Positions 54,801 through 64,000 of a stretch of DNA of 64,000 nucleotides are shown piece by piece. The position numbers were made by a program, and so were the translations under genes. How positions within the stretch are numbered: position 1 is the first letter of the stretch; each line of letters opens with the position of its first letter. Under the pieces are notes generated by a model. That model saw only the letters and a program-made list of their open reading frames with translations, did not search any database and was not told the origin of the DNA. Origin of the DNA: Strigops habroptila (lineage: Eukaryota > Chordata > Aves > Psittaciformes > Psittacidae); NCBI RefSeq assembly GCF_004027225.2, contig NC_044282.2, forward strand, positions 63,415,725 through 63,479,724, given 5' to 3'.

Positions 54801-56805
54801 CTGGTGGGTGACTGTGGCTTGTGAAGGGACCAGGGACTGCTCTGCTCCTCCAGAATAGGCTCTGGGTGGACCAGCCTCACTCCTAGCAGCGATCTGTCCA
54901 GGCAGTGAGGTGTCATGGTGGGTTTTTTTGGTTTGTTTGTTTGCCAGGAGGAGGAAGAGGAGGAAGAAGATGATAACGTCTTTAAAACCTTATCTGGGTA
55001 AGTGGTGAGCTGCCGCTTGTGTTCAGGCATCTCACTGGTAAACCCTGTCTTGTTTCCTTCTCTGTGCCCGTGCAGGGGGAGCTTCTGGGGCCATGGGCAT
55101 GGTGGGAGCATAGAGGAAATTGCATGGGGGCAATGGGGAGATCCTGCTGCTTTCTCTGTCAGCTGAACAGGGGGCTGGGATGTGGAGGGGCAGATCTTGC
55201 AGCTCAGCTTTTGCAGTGGAGCTGTGGGGGACAGATGCTGACCCTCAGGATGTACCCAGAGGTGTTACTTGTTCTGTTTCTGCCATTCTTTGCAGAGGCC
55301 AGCCTGTCCAGACATGCTTCTCTAGTGGGACTAGGAGGGGTGTCCCCCTCCTCCCATTGATTTCCCCTGGGGCTTGGTCCAGGATGGAGGCCTGGTCATG
55401 CTGACTTCTGTGTGGGCTAGGGCATGGAGCTGAGCTTGCTGGTGTCTGTCCCTTGTTTGGGAGGAGCCGGTGGTACCAGTCCAGCAGTGGAGGATTAACC
55501 TGTAGGTCTAAGCAACCCAATCTAGTCGAAGATGTCCCTGCTTATTGCAGGGGGGTTGGACTAGCTGAACTTTGAAGGTCCCTTCCAACCCAAACTATTC
55601 TGTGTGATTCTGTCTTTGCAGAAGTGCCTGTGGTGGTGGGTGCGAGAGGCCTCTTCCATTGTGGCTGTTCTCTGTGGCACCACAGGGCTGAGCTGGTGTC
55701 AGCCAGGAACCACTGTGTGCACAGACTAAGCTTTGTATGTGGCTGTGTGAAGTGGCAGCCCGTTATATGTGGGAGCTCCTGGTGGGAAGGAGATGTGGCT
55801 TTGCAGCCTCAGGACAGGCTGGCCTGGGGAAAGGGTTTGGTAGCAAGTGGGTGAGGACCTTTTTTGCTCCGAGTGCTTGGTACTGCTGCGCCATGCCTGT
55901 GTTGTCAGGGTCATGAGCATGCTGTGTCTCTCAGCAGGCCTTGCTTGGGGTATGATGGGTGCTCTCTTCTCTTCCAAAGCAGCATGGAGGAGCTGGGGAG
56001 GGGAGCTCACAGTCCAGCAGGTAAGTTCCTTCCTTCAGTGCTGCTTTGCCACATCCCCCAGCATGGCCTCTGCAGGGGTAGAGGGCTGATGGCTCACCTG
56101 GGAAGGCCTGCTTCCCCTCCCAGGCTGTGCTGGGTTCCCAACCACACACCTCATGGACCAGGTCTTCCTTTCTCTTGCTTTTCAGAGTCAGCACCTCTTG
56201 TGCCCAGAGTGAGCTCTCCTACTGCACAGCTACTGTGCTACCGTTTGGGGCAACCCCCAGACAGCTGGAAGGGGCTGGCAAGGGTTGGAGACCTCCCCAC
56301 AGGTGACCCCAGGACTGCTGGCCCCAAAACTCCCCTGGGCTAAGCCAAATCTCTGCAACCATGGACCAGCCACTCAGGATTCACCCTGTGCCTGCTTCTG
56401 GGCCAGACAGTGCCTGCTCCTGCCACTGCCCACCAGGCGTGGGGTCTGCTGGCACCATTGCCATGCAGTGCACAGACTGTGACACCCGCTCCTTGTCCTG
56501 CTTTCTGCCTGCATGAACTGCCTCAAGCTGCAGCTGTTCCCAGCTCAGGCTGGTGGACCAATGCTTCTCGCTCTGCCTGCTCCCAGTGCATGCAGAGCCA
56601 CCCCAAGTGCTCTGAGCCTGCAGGATGCAGCCAGTGTGCCTTGGATTGCACTGTGTCTGACCTGCCTTGCTTGTTTCTCCCACCTTGCTCCTCGTGGTGG
56701 CAGCTGGGGACCAGCTGAAGCTGAGCAGCCCCCCTGGAGGTGGTGGAGGATTTGCTCAGCATGCATGACCCTCAGGGAGCAATAGCTCTCTGCCTGGAGG
56801 AGTGA
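48888..56805 (+). CDS. LDLRAP1 (ARH)-like PTB-domain endocytic adaptor
   Basis: Proposed exons: 48888-48972, 51741-51883, 52390-52502, 53040-53154, 53536-53608, 54045-54157, 54948-54997, 55980-56020, 56186-56302, 56729-56805 (927 nt, 308 residues). Exons 1-5 are firm: [20 protein letters not shown] resembles the LDLRAP1 start, and [53 protein letters not shown] and [20 protein letters not shown] form a complete PTB domain (about residues 35-170). Such domains bind FxNPxY tails of LDL-receptor-family proteins. Exons 6-10 were chosen by phase and are less sure. The tail has an acidic run, then DDNVFKTL, resembling the AP-2 beta-appendage motif of LDLRAP1, but no LLDLE clathrin box. An alternative last exon from 56704 gives 304 residues. 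It is clearly diverged from LDLRAP1, so a paralogue. Confidence 0.82.
49181..49750 (+). repeat. GC-rich minisatellite, about 35-bp unit
   Basis: About 14 imperfect copies built around GGCAGGCGGTGGCAGT and TGGGGACAGGCTGTGG in intron 1 of the LDLRAP1-like gene. Units vary between 35 and 36 bases (CCCTGG against TCTCTGG), and some carry an extra GCAGCGGGCTGTG insert. The GGGCAGG core is typical of vertebrate hypervariable minisatellites. Read antisense, it produces very long Pro/His-rich open frames that are not genes. Confidence 0.93.
50952..50974 (+). repeat. Poly(T), 23 bases
   Basis: Uninterrupted T run in intron 1 of the LDLRAP1-like gene. No retroposon body is evident beside it. Confidence 0.9.
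55533..55613 (+). repeat. Short CR1 LINE tail (+)
   Basis: GATGTCCCTGCTTATTGCAG, GGGGGTTGGACTAGCTGA and CCCTTCCAACCCAAACTATT followed by TGTGTGATTCTGT: only the last ~80 bases of a CR1 element, in an intron of the LDLRAP1-like gene. Confidence 0.85.
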
Positions 56806-56896
56806 ATGAGGAAGGCCTTGCCCCTGCCGTTCAGCCCCGCACCGTCTCACGAGTGAAATGAGCTGGTTTTTACCGGAAAGCTATGCCCTTATAGGG

Positions 56897-56902
56897 AATA
56901 AA
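56897..56902 (+). terminator. Poly(A) signal of the LDLRAP1-like gene
   Basis: AATAAA in GGGAATAAAATGAATTTTTT, with a T/G-rich stretch after it, about 90 bases after the favoured stop codon. This supports ending the gene in the 56.7-56.8 kb exon. Confidence 0.75.
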
Positions 56903-56924
56903 ATGAATTTTTTACTGTTGTCAT

Positions 56925-59244
56925 TTGGGTTTGAGTGCTGGATGGGGTGCCACGCACAGGTGTGCCAAGGTACTATGTGTCTGCTGTGCTGCCTGTGCTG
57001 TTCCCTGGGCTCCTGGAGCCTGCAGCTGCCCTGGAGCTCCCCTGTCTTCCTGTCTTCCTCTGCTGCTGGTCCTAAGGGAGCAGGTTCCTCTGTGTGGAAG
57101 GCTGCTGGAGCCCAGGGTGTTCTTTGTTATCTTGGAGAGAGCTGGTCCAGGCTGTGCTGGACTGATCTGTCTTGAGAACCTGTGAATGTCGTCTGCACTG
57201 ACAAGAGCTGACAGCTAATGATGCTGAGGTCAGGGAGTACACAAGCCCTCTTTGTGCCAGCAGGTCTCAACCTCTTCCCCCCATGTGCCTGCTCTGCTCT
57301 AGGGTGCCTTTGCTGCCCGCCTGGCTGTCGTCTGGTCACATGAGGAAGCCAAGCGCTTGGTTTCCTTCCTCAGATAGAGCAGGGGAGGCTGCAGCCAGCA
57401 ACATATCTGGTTTCTCCAGCAAGTTAACGGTTTGTAGCTGCCTTCTGTCTGAGGAGCTTGCTGCTGGGTTCTTATCACATCGCAGCACATCTCCCCTTCT
57501 GAGGCTGGTGACACTGCCAGCCCAGCTGAGCAGTAGTCACTGTGTGCAGCCTGGGGTGGCAGAGCTAGTCTCCCAGTGACTGCAGTAGGCAGGTGCTTGG
57601 GAAAGGCTTTCTCTCTGGGATGCTTGGGTCCCTGCAGGTCAGGCAAGAGCTGCACAGTGGTGTTCTCACTGGTGGTTTTGCATGTTGAGTTGTGGGCTCA
57701 TGCCTTTCCTCCCACAGCTGACTGCACAGAGCTCTTGTCCTGAGAATGATTGTTCACCATCTCCTTGCCACTGGAGAGGACAGTGGACTCTACCCTGGTT
57801 GCTGTCACATCTCCAGGTGGAAGCACTCCAAACAGTTTAACAGCTTCTCCCTGGGACTCGTGGTTGCTGAGGAGTGCTCTTTGCTGTGACTATGCTGAAC
57901 AGCCCTGTATGGCTTCTTGCAGGACTTCATGGGTGCCAGTTCTGCAGTTATTCCTGGCTTTAACCAGCTGTTGCTGTAGTCAGTGAAGTGCTCCCTGAGA
58001 TGCAGTCTTAGTCTTGTGTGTTGAAAGCCTTTGCGAAGTCTGTTTAGTTTTAGTGATGTTCCAAGCCAGCAAGCACCATCACCCACATGTGCTATCACTG
58101 TCCAACATCTCTTAAACTGGTGTGCCAGAATTGCTCCACTTGAGCCACACAGCCTTTTCCTTGTGCCACTGTGGTGCTGGTGTTGTAGGGCGGATGGGAT
58201 GCGTGGCTGGATGTGTGTGCATGTCCTGCTCTGCCCTGGCACTGTTCTATGCTGGTGCTGCCAGACTCATCTGCAGGGTGTCTGCTTGTAGGTGCCCCAG
58301 AAAAACACCTTTGTCCAACACTGCCCTTCCTGGGCAGGACTCATCTCTGCAGTTCCCCGCTTCCTGCACTGCCATGGTCTGAGAAAGGACTGGTGGCTTG
58401 GGTTTTTTTTTTTTTCTCTGTGTGTGTGTCTTTTTTGCCTCAACACTGCATCCAAATTTACATTTACTGTAACAGACTTTTTTTATTTGCCCATAATGAC
58501 TGCACTTTGACGTACATGTTTTTGGTGCCTCCCCCAGCTCCTTGACTCTGCTGCAGTCGTGCTCCTTTGTTTCTTTGTGCGTGCTCCTGGTCTGGTTGAA
58601 GATCTCAGGATAGTAAGCACTTCCCTGACCCTGACCCTGATAGTAAGCACCTCTGAACATTTTCCAGGGCACCACAGCTTTTTAAAAACTCTGGTGACTC
58701 CATACAGCCCTATTTTTGTTTTTAATGTACTTCCCTAAACCCAAATGTTAGCTGGCTAAACAAGGCGGTTTGTCTCGAGCTATGGCCATGCTCCTAGCAG
58801 CCTAAGTTACAGCACAGAAACACTTGCACCCCACCACCATGGTGCCTTTGCTCCTCAGGTACCCCACTCCTCACCGGACCAGGGAGCAGCACAGCCCCTT
58901 CCAGCCAGCAGCCTGCTGGGATCTGGCCTTATCCGTCCTCCTGGCCCTGCTGCCAGGGTGTCTCTGCTCTCTGCAGCCTGTTGGTGCAGAGAAAGCAGCT
59001 GTGATGTTATCCTCAGTGGGACAGGCTGTAACTGCAGCTTGTTGGGCAGCATGACATGGCCCAGCCTGCAGCACTGCCACACCACAGAGAGGTGTGCAAG
59101 ATGACCTTAGAGGACCTGCAGCTCTTGCACAGCACGCATGAACAGGTCTCCTCCTAAAAACCATACACACATGTTCAAGAAGTGCTGGTACGTGTACCCG
59201 TGCGTGCACACACACAAACCTGTAACTCAACAGGAACGATGCTG
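56925..59244. other. Intergenic, no gene seen
   Basis: Between the convergent 3' ends of the LDLRAP1-like gene and FNDC4. Short frames on both strands show no conserved motif or splice pattern. A T run (about 58400-58413) and a small duplication near 58611 are the only repeats noticed. Confidence 0.55.
58611..58650 (+). repeat. Duplicated TAGTAAGCAC with CCTGA repeats
   Basis: TAGTAAGCAC occurs at 58611 and 58641, separated by a short (CTGACC) run. A minor local duplication. Confidence 0.6.
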
Positions 59245-60924
59245 CCTTTAAGCCAGGATGCTTTTATTGAAACGACCCTGCCACAGGGAGTCGCTTATCC
59301 TGCCCCATTCCCACCTGCAGCAGGAGCTGAGCAGCACCTGGAAGGAAGAGTCCTGAAAGTGCTTTACTGGGAGATTTATTCCTGGAAGACAATGGATCCT
59401 GTGATGTTTGAGTCCGGGGCTGCAGAGCCAGCACCCCAGCTCAGTGACAGCCTGCAGAGCAGAGCACAGAGGGAGAGCAGCAGCCAGGGCACTAGTTGCC
59501 ATCTCTGCAGCAAAGAACTTCCTGGTATCACACTGCTCCCTTCTACCACCAGCAACACCTGGCCTCAGCCATGGACAGAGCAGTGCAGATACCCAGCGAG
59601 AGACTTCTGCCTGCGGGCTCTGGGGAGCAAATAAGCACAGTCCAGATATCACCTCTTCACCAGCCCCAGTGTGGTTGGTGGCTCATGTTGTCCTCTCATG
59701 AGCAGACTGGGCACATGACAGTGAGCCAGCAGTCCACCAGCTCTGGGCATTTAGGGGCAGCTCTTTCCAACAGGACTGTGTCACATCAGCCAACCTGGTG
59801 CCAGCCACTGGGCCAGCTCCAGGAGCAGAAGCATCAGCAGTGACCATACCATACCCCCATGAGTCAGAAGGAGCCATGAGTGGGATATGACACCGCTGAA
59901 GCTAGGGTTGTCTCCGGAGCAGCGATGAGCTCTGCAGCACACATCCCGCTGAGACCTTGCTTGGCTTAACTACATTATCTCCTCCAGGCAGCACAGGCAT
60001 TGCACTGCTCCAAGGGTGCTCAGCAGCTCCCCGACAAACAACTTGAATGTGTCAGGACTGAGCCCTAGCCCTAGCTGGGAAATGGCAAAGCCACAGCCAT
60101 GCCCTGGCACTGCCTGCTCCCATAGCTCTATGGCGCTCACACCACTGCACAGAATGGCTCCTACCAGCATTCCTTGCCCTTGGCTGCACACTCCGCAGGC
60201 CAGCCAGGCACTGTGGCAACACTAGCTCCTCATGCTTGTTTGTGTCTTTATCCCCTGCAGCAGGGAGAGGCCTTGAAACCCCTGCATGGCAATGATGGGG
60301 TGCAGCAGAGCCCCACTCTCCAGCAGGGATCCATTCTTCAGCTGTACTCATTGGGCCCAGCCCCACAGATAACCCTTCCACCTCCTGGCCATGACTCCCC
60401 TGGCAGCACTGGGGCAAATGCCCGCATTTCCCCAGCCCCTCACTCTTAGGGCCAAAAGGGCAGCCCTTCGAGCCCAGACACAGCAGCCAAGAGCATGTTC
60501 TGCTCCATGCTGCCTGCATGGAGGGTGTCCAGTGCCACATGGCTGCATCCACGCCTTTGGCCAAGCCAGCGCGCAGGGACGTTGCCTCCCCTTAAGCCGA
60601 TGCCTCAGGCCCTCTGCTCCCCTCTGCTCACCTCCCAAGGCTGGTGGTGCGGCCCACAACCCTTATTCCACTCAGCGCTCTGCAGCGGCAGGGCAGCGGG
60701 GCCAGGCGTGCGGGATGGGCATGGCCACACACTGCATGCACGGCTGGGAGCCGGCTCCATGCGCATCCCTGGACGGGCGCCCTCGGGAAAGCGTAAGTTC
60801 TGATACGCGGATCTTCTTCGCATGCAGAGTTCCAGGCTGGGCGCCTGGTGCTGCCTTTTCTTCCAAGGCCTGCTTTGGCTCTGGCAGGATGCCCAGGACC
60901 CCAGACGCAGAGCTGGTGCTGCAC
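59245..60924 (-). other. FNDC4: FNDC4 3' UTR with poly(A) signals
   Basis: No coding sequence follows the FNDC4 stop on the - strand. AATAAA signals (TTTATT on +) stand at 59375-59380 and 59263-59268, giving a 3' UTR of about 1.5-1.7 kb. The extent is inferred from these signals. The 196-residue and smaller antisense frames between 60600 and 61200 have no recognisable domains. Confidence 0.55.
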
Positions 60925-63900
60925 CTACACCTCGATTATATTGACCGAGGGAGACTTCTTCTATGAGAGAAAAATCTGCTTTAAGGCTCCACTTTGCTAA
61001 GCCCCCAGGATGCAGACCCCGTGGCAGAGCCCCCAGCTCCCACGGCAGGCACACCTCCTCTACAAAAGGGTTGCGAGCTGCTGCTGAGCCCTCTGCCCTA
61101 AGCTTCCCATGCATAACCTGTGTGCTGATGTTCTGGAGCAGGCCCCAGTGAAGGCAGAAAGCGAGCAGTGATAGACCAGTGCAGGAACCAAACAACAGCT
61201 GCCCAGCTTGTCTGCCTCCTGCCTATGGGATGCAGAAAAGGTGCAGCCCTGCAAATGTGGAAGCCATCCCAGCTGACATATCCTGCCATCTCTTCTAGTG
61301 TTTCGCCATGGAGCACACACACACTACCCTAGAGAAACCAGGGCTCACTGCACTCTAAAACCCCTCAGTTTTTATGGTGAGAGCATGAGCTGGGGTGTCT
61401 CTGGAGAGAGCCAGAACCTGTCCAGGCAGCAAACCACAGCAGACACCATACGCCATCCCTCCTGCCAGCCCTCCCCTCACCTTGCTCCGCAGCAGCCCTC
61501 CGCTTGGTCGCTCCGGTGTGCTGTGCTCCGAGGATGGCTTTGTCTTTTCCTTGTTGTTGTTGGAGTCATTGTCCTTGATGATATCGTACTGTCTGCAGAA
61601 GAGGGCGATCACCGCTGCCAAAAGACAGGGGATGAAGGCCTCCCTCACACCAGCTGCCCCCTGCCTCCTGTCCCCACAGCATCCCACCTGGAAATCAGTC
61701 AGACCCAGGGTACCCTGGGGTGCTGGTTATATAAAATCATAGTCATAGAATGGTTGGAGTTGGAAAGGACCTTAAGATCATCCAGTTCCAACCCCCTGCC
61801 ATGGGCAGGGATGCCTCGCATTAGACCAGGTTGCTCCAAGCCCCGTCCAACCTGGCCTTGAACACTGCCAGGGATGGGGCAGCCACAGCTTCTCTGGGCA
61901 ACCTGTGCCAGGGCCTCAGCACCCTCACAGGGAAGAACTTCCTTATATCTAACCTGAACTTACCCTGTTTAAGTTTAAACCAATTAGCCCTTACCTGTGA
62001 CAGCCTGGACCACCCTAGGCACCTCTGCATCTGTGGCCAGGCCAGTCTCGTCGGGCAGACAAGGCATGGATGCTGCTAAAGCCATCAGAGCACATGTGAG
62101 GTGCTTGGTACCCACAAGCTCTGGGCTCTGAGGCCAAAGGCAAATGCTGAGGCACTCTGAGAGGAACAGCCTTTGGGGCCAGTGAGCAGCTGAGTGGGTT
62201 TCTGAGTGCCTCAGCAAGGCACTAAAGTTATTGGTCCAGTGCTTGTGACCCTCACAAAAGCCAGCCCTGGGCTTTGTCCTGTCTTGCAAACTGACTATGG
62301 GGTTAGTCACTCTGTCATTGGTTTACACCACCCATCTCATGCAGCACATCCCACACTTTGGGACCCAGGACACAGGACTCTGGAGCAATGCTCTGAACTG
62401 TAATCATTAGATGTGTTGGACCCATTCAAACCACAGTGCGTTACCACAGCCACCCGCAGCCTGGACCTGATTTCTCCCTGCTGGCACTCTGACACAGAGG
62501 TGTAAGCTAGCAGCAGGCATCTTGTGTTTTCTTTCAGTGCACTAGAAAAGTGTTGAAGGCCAGGACAAGGACAGATTCCTGCAAGACACCACTAGAAAAT
62601 CCACGTTTACTGGGAAGGGAGTTGGGAACAAATGACTTCCCATTGACAGCAGCTGCATATGCGCAGTCCGGTGCTGACATATCTTCCAGGCTTCCTTACT
62701 CCCAGGGCAGCCTGCTGTTTGCTACAGCACTGGCTGTAATCAGGTGCTGTATAGGAGGAAATCACCCATTTTACAGTTTTAGCAGACTGAGGCACGAGCT
62801 CCTACAGTGATTCAATGGACTCATTGGAAAGGTTGCCAGACCCCTACCAATATGACTCTGCACCATCTTGAACCCCATCCTCTTCATGGACCCCGGATTG
62901 CACCTCTGCACCAGCTTGCTGGAATGTTGCTTGTGGCACTCACCTGCCCACATGAGCAGCACAGCCACGATGATGATAATCTCGCCTGTCTGGAGCTGCC
63001 TGTCTTTGTCCAGCCCTTCCATGGTGATGTCACCTGCAGAGAAGAGAACCCAGGCAGGGCTGGCAGCAGATACCCTCCCACCAGAACCTACTTCAGGACA
63101 GCAACACTCGAGGATCTGAGATCTAGAGAAAGGAGGCCCAACCTCCCCCTAACAAGCATGGGTATGGGATGACATCTTGGCTGGAGAGAGGACATGCAGC
63201 CTGTGGCTTTCCTCTGTCAGATAAACTGCACTCAATACCAAAGGCATTCTAACAATACCAAAGGGATTCTAACAGCTTGTTTGGGTTCAAGTAGGGACTG
63301 CACAATGCATGGGAGTAATCACTGAGGTTACTCAGTGACAGACCAGGGCAGGTTAAGAAGGCCCTGAGTCCAATACAAAATTACTGAGGGGAGTAAGTAA
63401 TCTGCTTGCCCTGTTATAATGTCCAAATCCCTTTCTTATGGCTAATGCTGGAGACACTGGACCCCTCTGGCATCATCTCTCTTGGATTCTTGGATTATCT
63501 ATCATGGACCAGCATGTAGGCAACCCCAAGGCAAGAAGGCACTACGTGGATATGTGAAGGAAAGGAGACTGTGGGGCTCTGTCATTTGTCCTTTGGTAGC
63601 TTGCAGTTTGGGAGATCTGAGAGCCCATTCACTATTTGATTCCTACAGGCAGCAGCTGAGCAGGCCACAGCAGTTGTCCTGGCCATAACCTGCTTAGCTG
63701 AATACGGTGCCAACATCTGGGATAAGGAGGGCTGTAAACCAGGTCTTGGGGACATCATCATGGCCATAGCACAGTGCACTACAGCAGCCTGTACAACCCT
63801 GCTACCCATCATGACCCTGTGTGTCCCAAGCAGCCTGCTACTCAGGGCAGCACCTTCCTCGCTGCCCATGTGGAAACCTCCACGTGCGGTCCCACTGGCA

Positions 63901-64000
63901 ACACCCGGGCAAGTTGGGAGGAGCTGCCTCACCTTGGTTGGAGCTGTTGGAAGGTAGGCGGTCGGTCTCCTTCAGGGTTCGGAAGTGGACACGCTTACTA
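60925..64000 (-). CDS. FNDC4: Fibronectin type III domain-containing protein 4, 3' part
   Basis: The last four coding exons, in frame and in order: 64000-63933 (open at the window edge), 63033-62944, 61614-61481, 60960-60925 (TAG). The first ends the FN3 domain and enters the stalk (VHFRTLKETDRLPSNSSNQG, with a possible NSS glycosylation site). The second holds EGLDKDRQLQTGE and the start of the single transmembrane helix, IIIIVAVLLMWAA. The third gives the cytoplasmic VIALFCRQYDIIKDNDSNNN. The last gives KKSPSVNIIEV. FNDC4 is a type I membrane protein related to FNDC5 (irisin precursor), whose shed FN3 ectodomain acts as an extracellular signal. DRLPSNSS, EGLD and the KKSPS..V tail point to FNDC4. 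Signal peptide and most of FN3 lie beyond the window. Confidence 0.92.
61736..61997 (-). repeat. CR1 LINE 3' fragment (-)
   Basis: AATCATAGTCATAGAATGGT, then TCCAGTTCCAACCCCCTGCC, TGGGGCAGCCACAGCTTCTC and CTTCCTTATATCTAACCTGA. A well-preserved CR1 tail in an FNDC4 intron, about 120 bases from the exon at 61481-61614. Confidence 0.92.
63233..63272 (+). repeat. 20-bp tandem duplication
   Basis: CAATACCAAAGGCATTCTAA is followed directly by a copy with one change (GGGATT). It lies in an FNDC4 intron and looks recent. Confidence 0.85.

Noticed and set aside
56925-59244. Possible extra gene between the LDLRAP1-like gene and FNDC4
   Set aside because: Several frames of 60-150 residues exist, but none shows conserved motifs, matching splice phases or start context. 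Treated as intergenic.
60925-64000. Assignment of the right-hand gene to FNDC5 (irisin precursor)
   Set aside because: The membrane-proximal segment (DRLPSNSS, EGLD), DNDSNNN, the KKSPS..V end and the position beside IFT172 all fit FNDC4; only the STPE..GGLLRSK stretch is FNDC5-like.

Overview
The window is vertebrate nuclear DNA and almost certainly from a bird. It has intron-rich genes with GT/AG splice sites, GC-rich promoters, short introns, and several truncated CR1 LINE tails of the bird/reptile type (rows ending in the ATTCTATG motif). I see no bacterial operon, CRISPR array, virus or novel defence system. The species cannot be named from the sequence alone.

Layout. Positions 1-5392 hold no exon I can recognise and are read as intron of NRBP1. 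The last 11 coding exons of NRBP1 run on the + strand from 5393 to 10799, with a poly(A) signal at 11643. KRTCAP3 follows on the + strand (11775-14083, 5 coding exons), its start codon about 125 bases after the NRBP1 poly(A) signal. IFT172 occupies the - strand from 48644 down to 15042. I could assemble all 48 coding exons by eye; they sum to 5247 nt in one open frame (1748 residues), close to the human protein length I recall. Head to head with IFT172, on the + strand, lies a PTB-domain gene (48888 to about 56805) that is a paralogue of the LDL-receptor adaptor LDLRAP1 (ARH). FNDC4 comes in on the - strand from the right edge; its last four coding exons are present (64000 down to 60925).

NRBP1, KRTCAP3, IFT172 and FNDC4 are neighbours in the same order in human 2p23.3, so this is conserved vertebrate microsynteny. 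The LDLRAP1-like gene is the addition: I know of no gene in that position in mammals. LDLRAP1 and FNDC5 (the FNDC4 paralogue) both lie on human 1p, so the two loci look like paralogous segments from an early vertebrate genome duplication, with the adaptor copy kept here.

The genes share no pathway. The most informative regulatory stretch is the 243-bp interval between the start codons of IFT172 and the LDLRAP1-like gene. It holds a perfect palindromic RFX X-box, as expected for a ciliary gene, a full CRE palindrome and a GGGATC hexanucleotide array able to form G-quadruplexes. Other structures are a roughly 35-bp GC-rich minisatellite in intron 1 of the adaptor gene, which creates large spurious antisense reading frames, a 42-bp repeat in an IFT172 intron, and six CR1 fragments.
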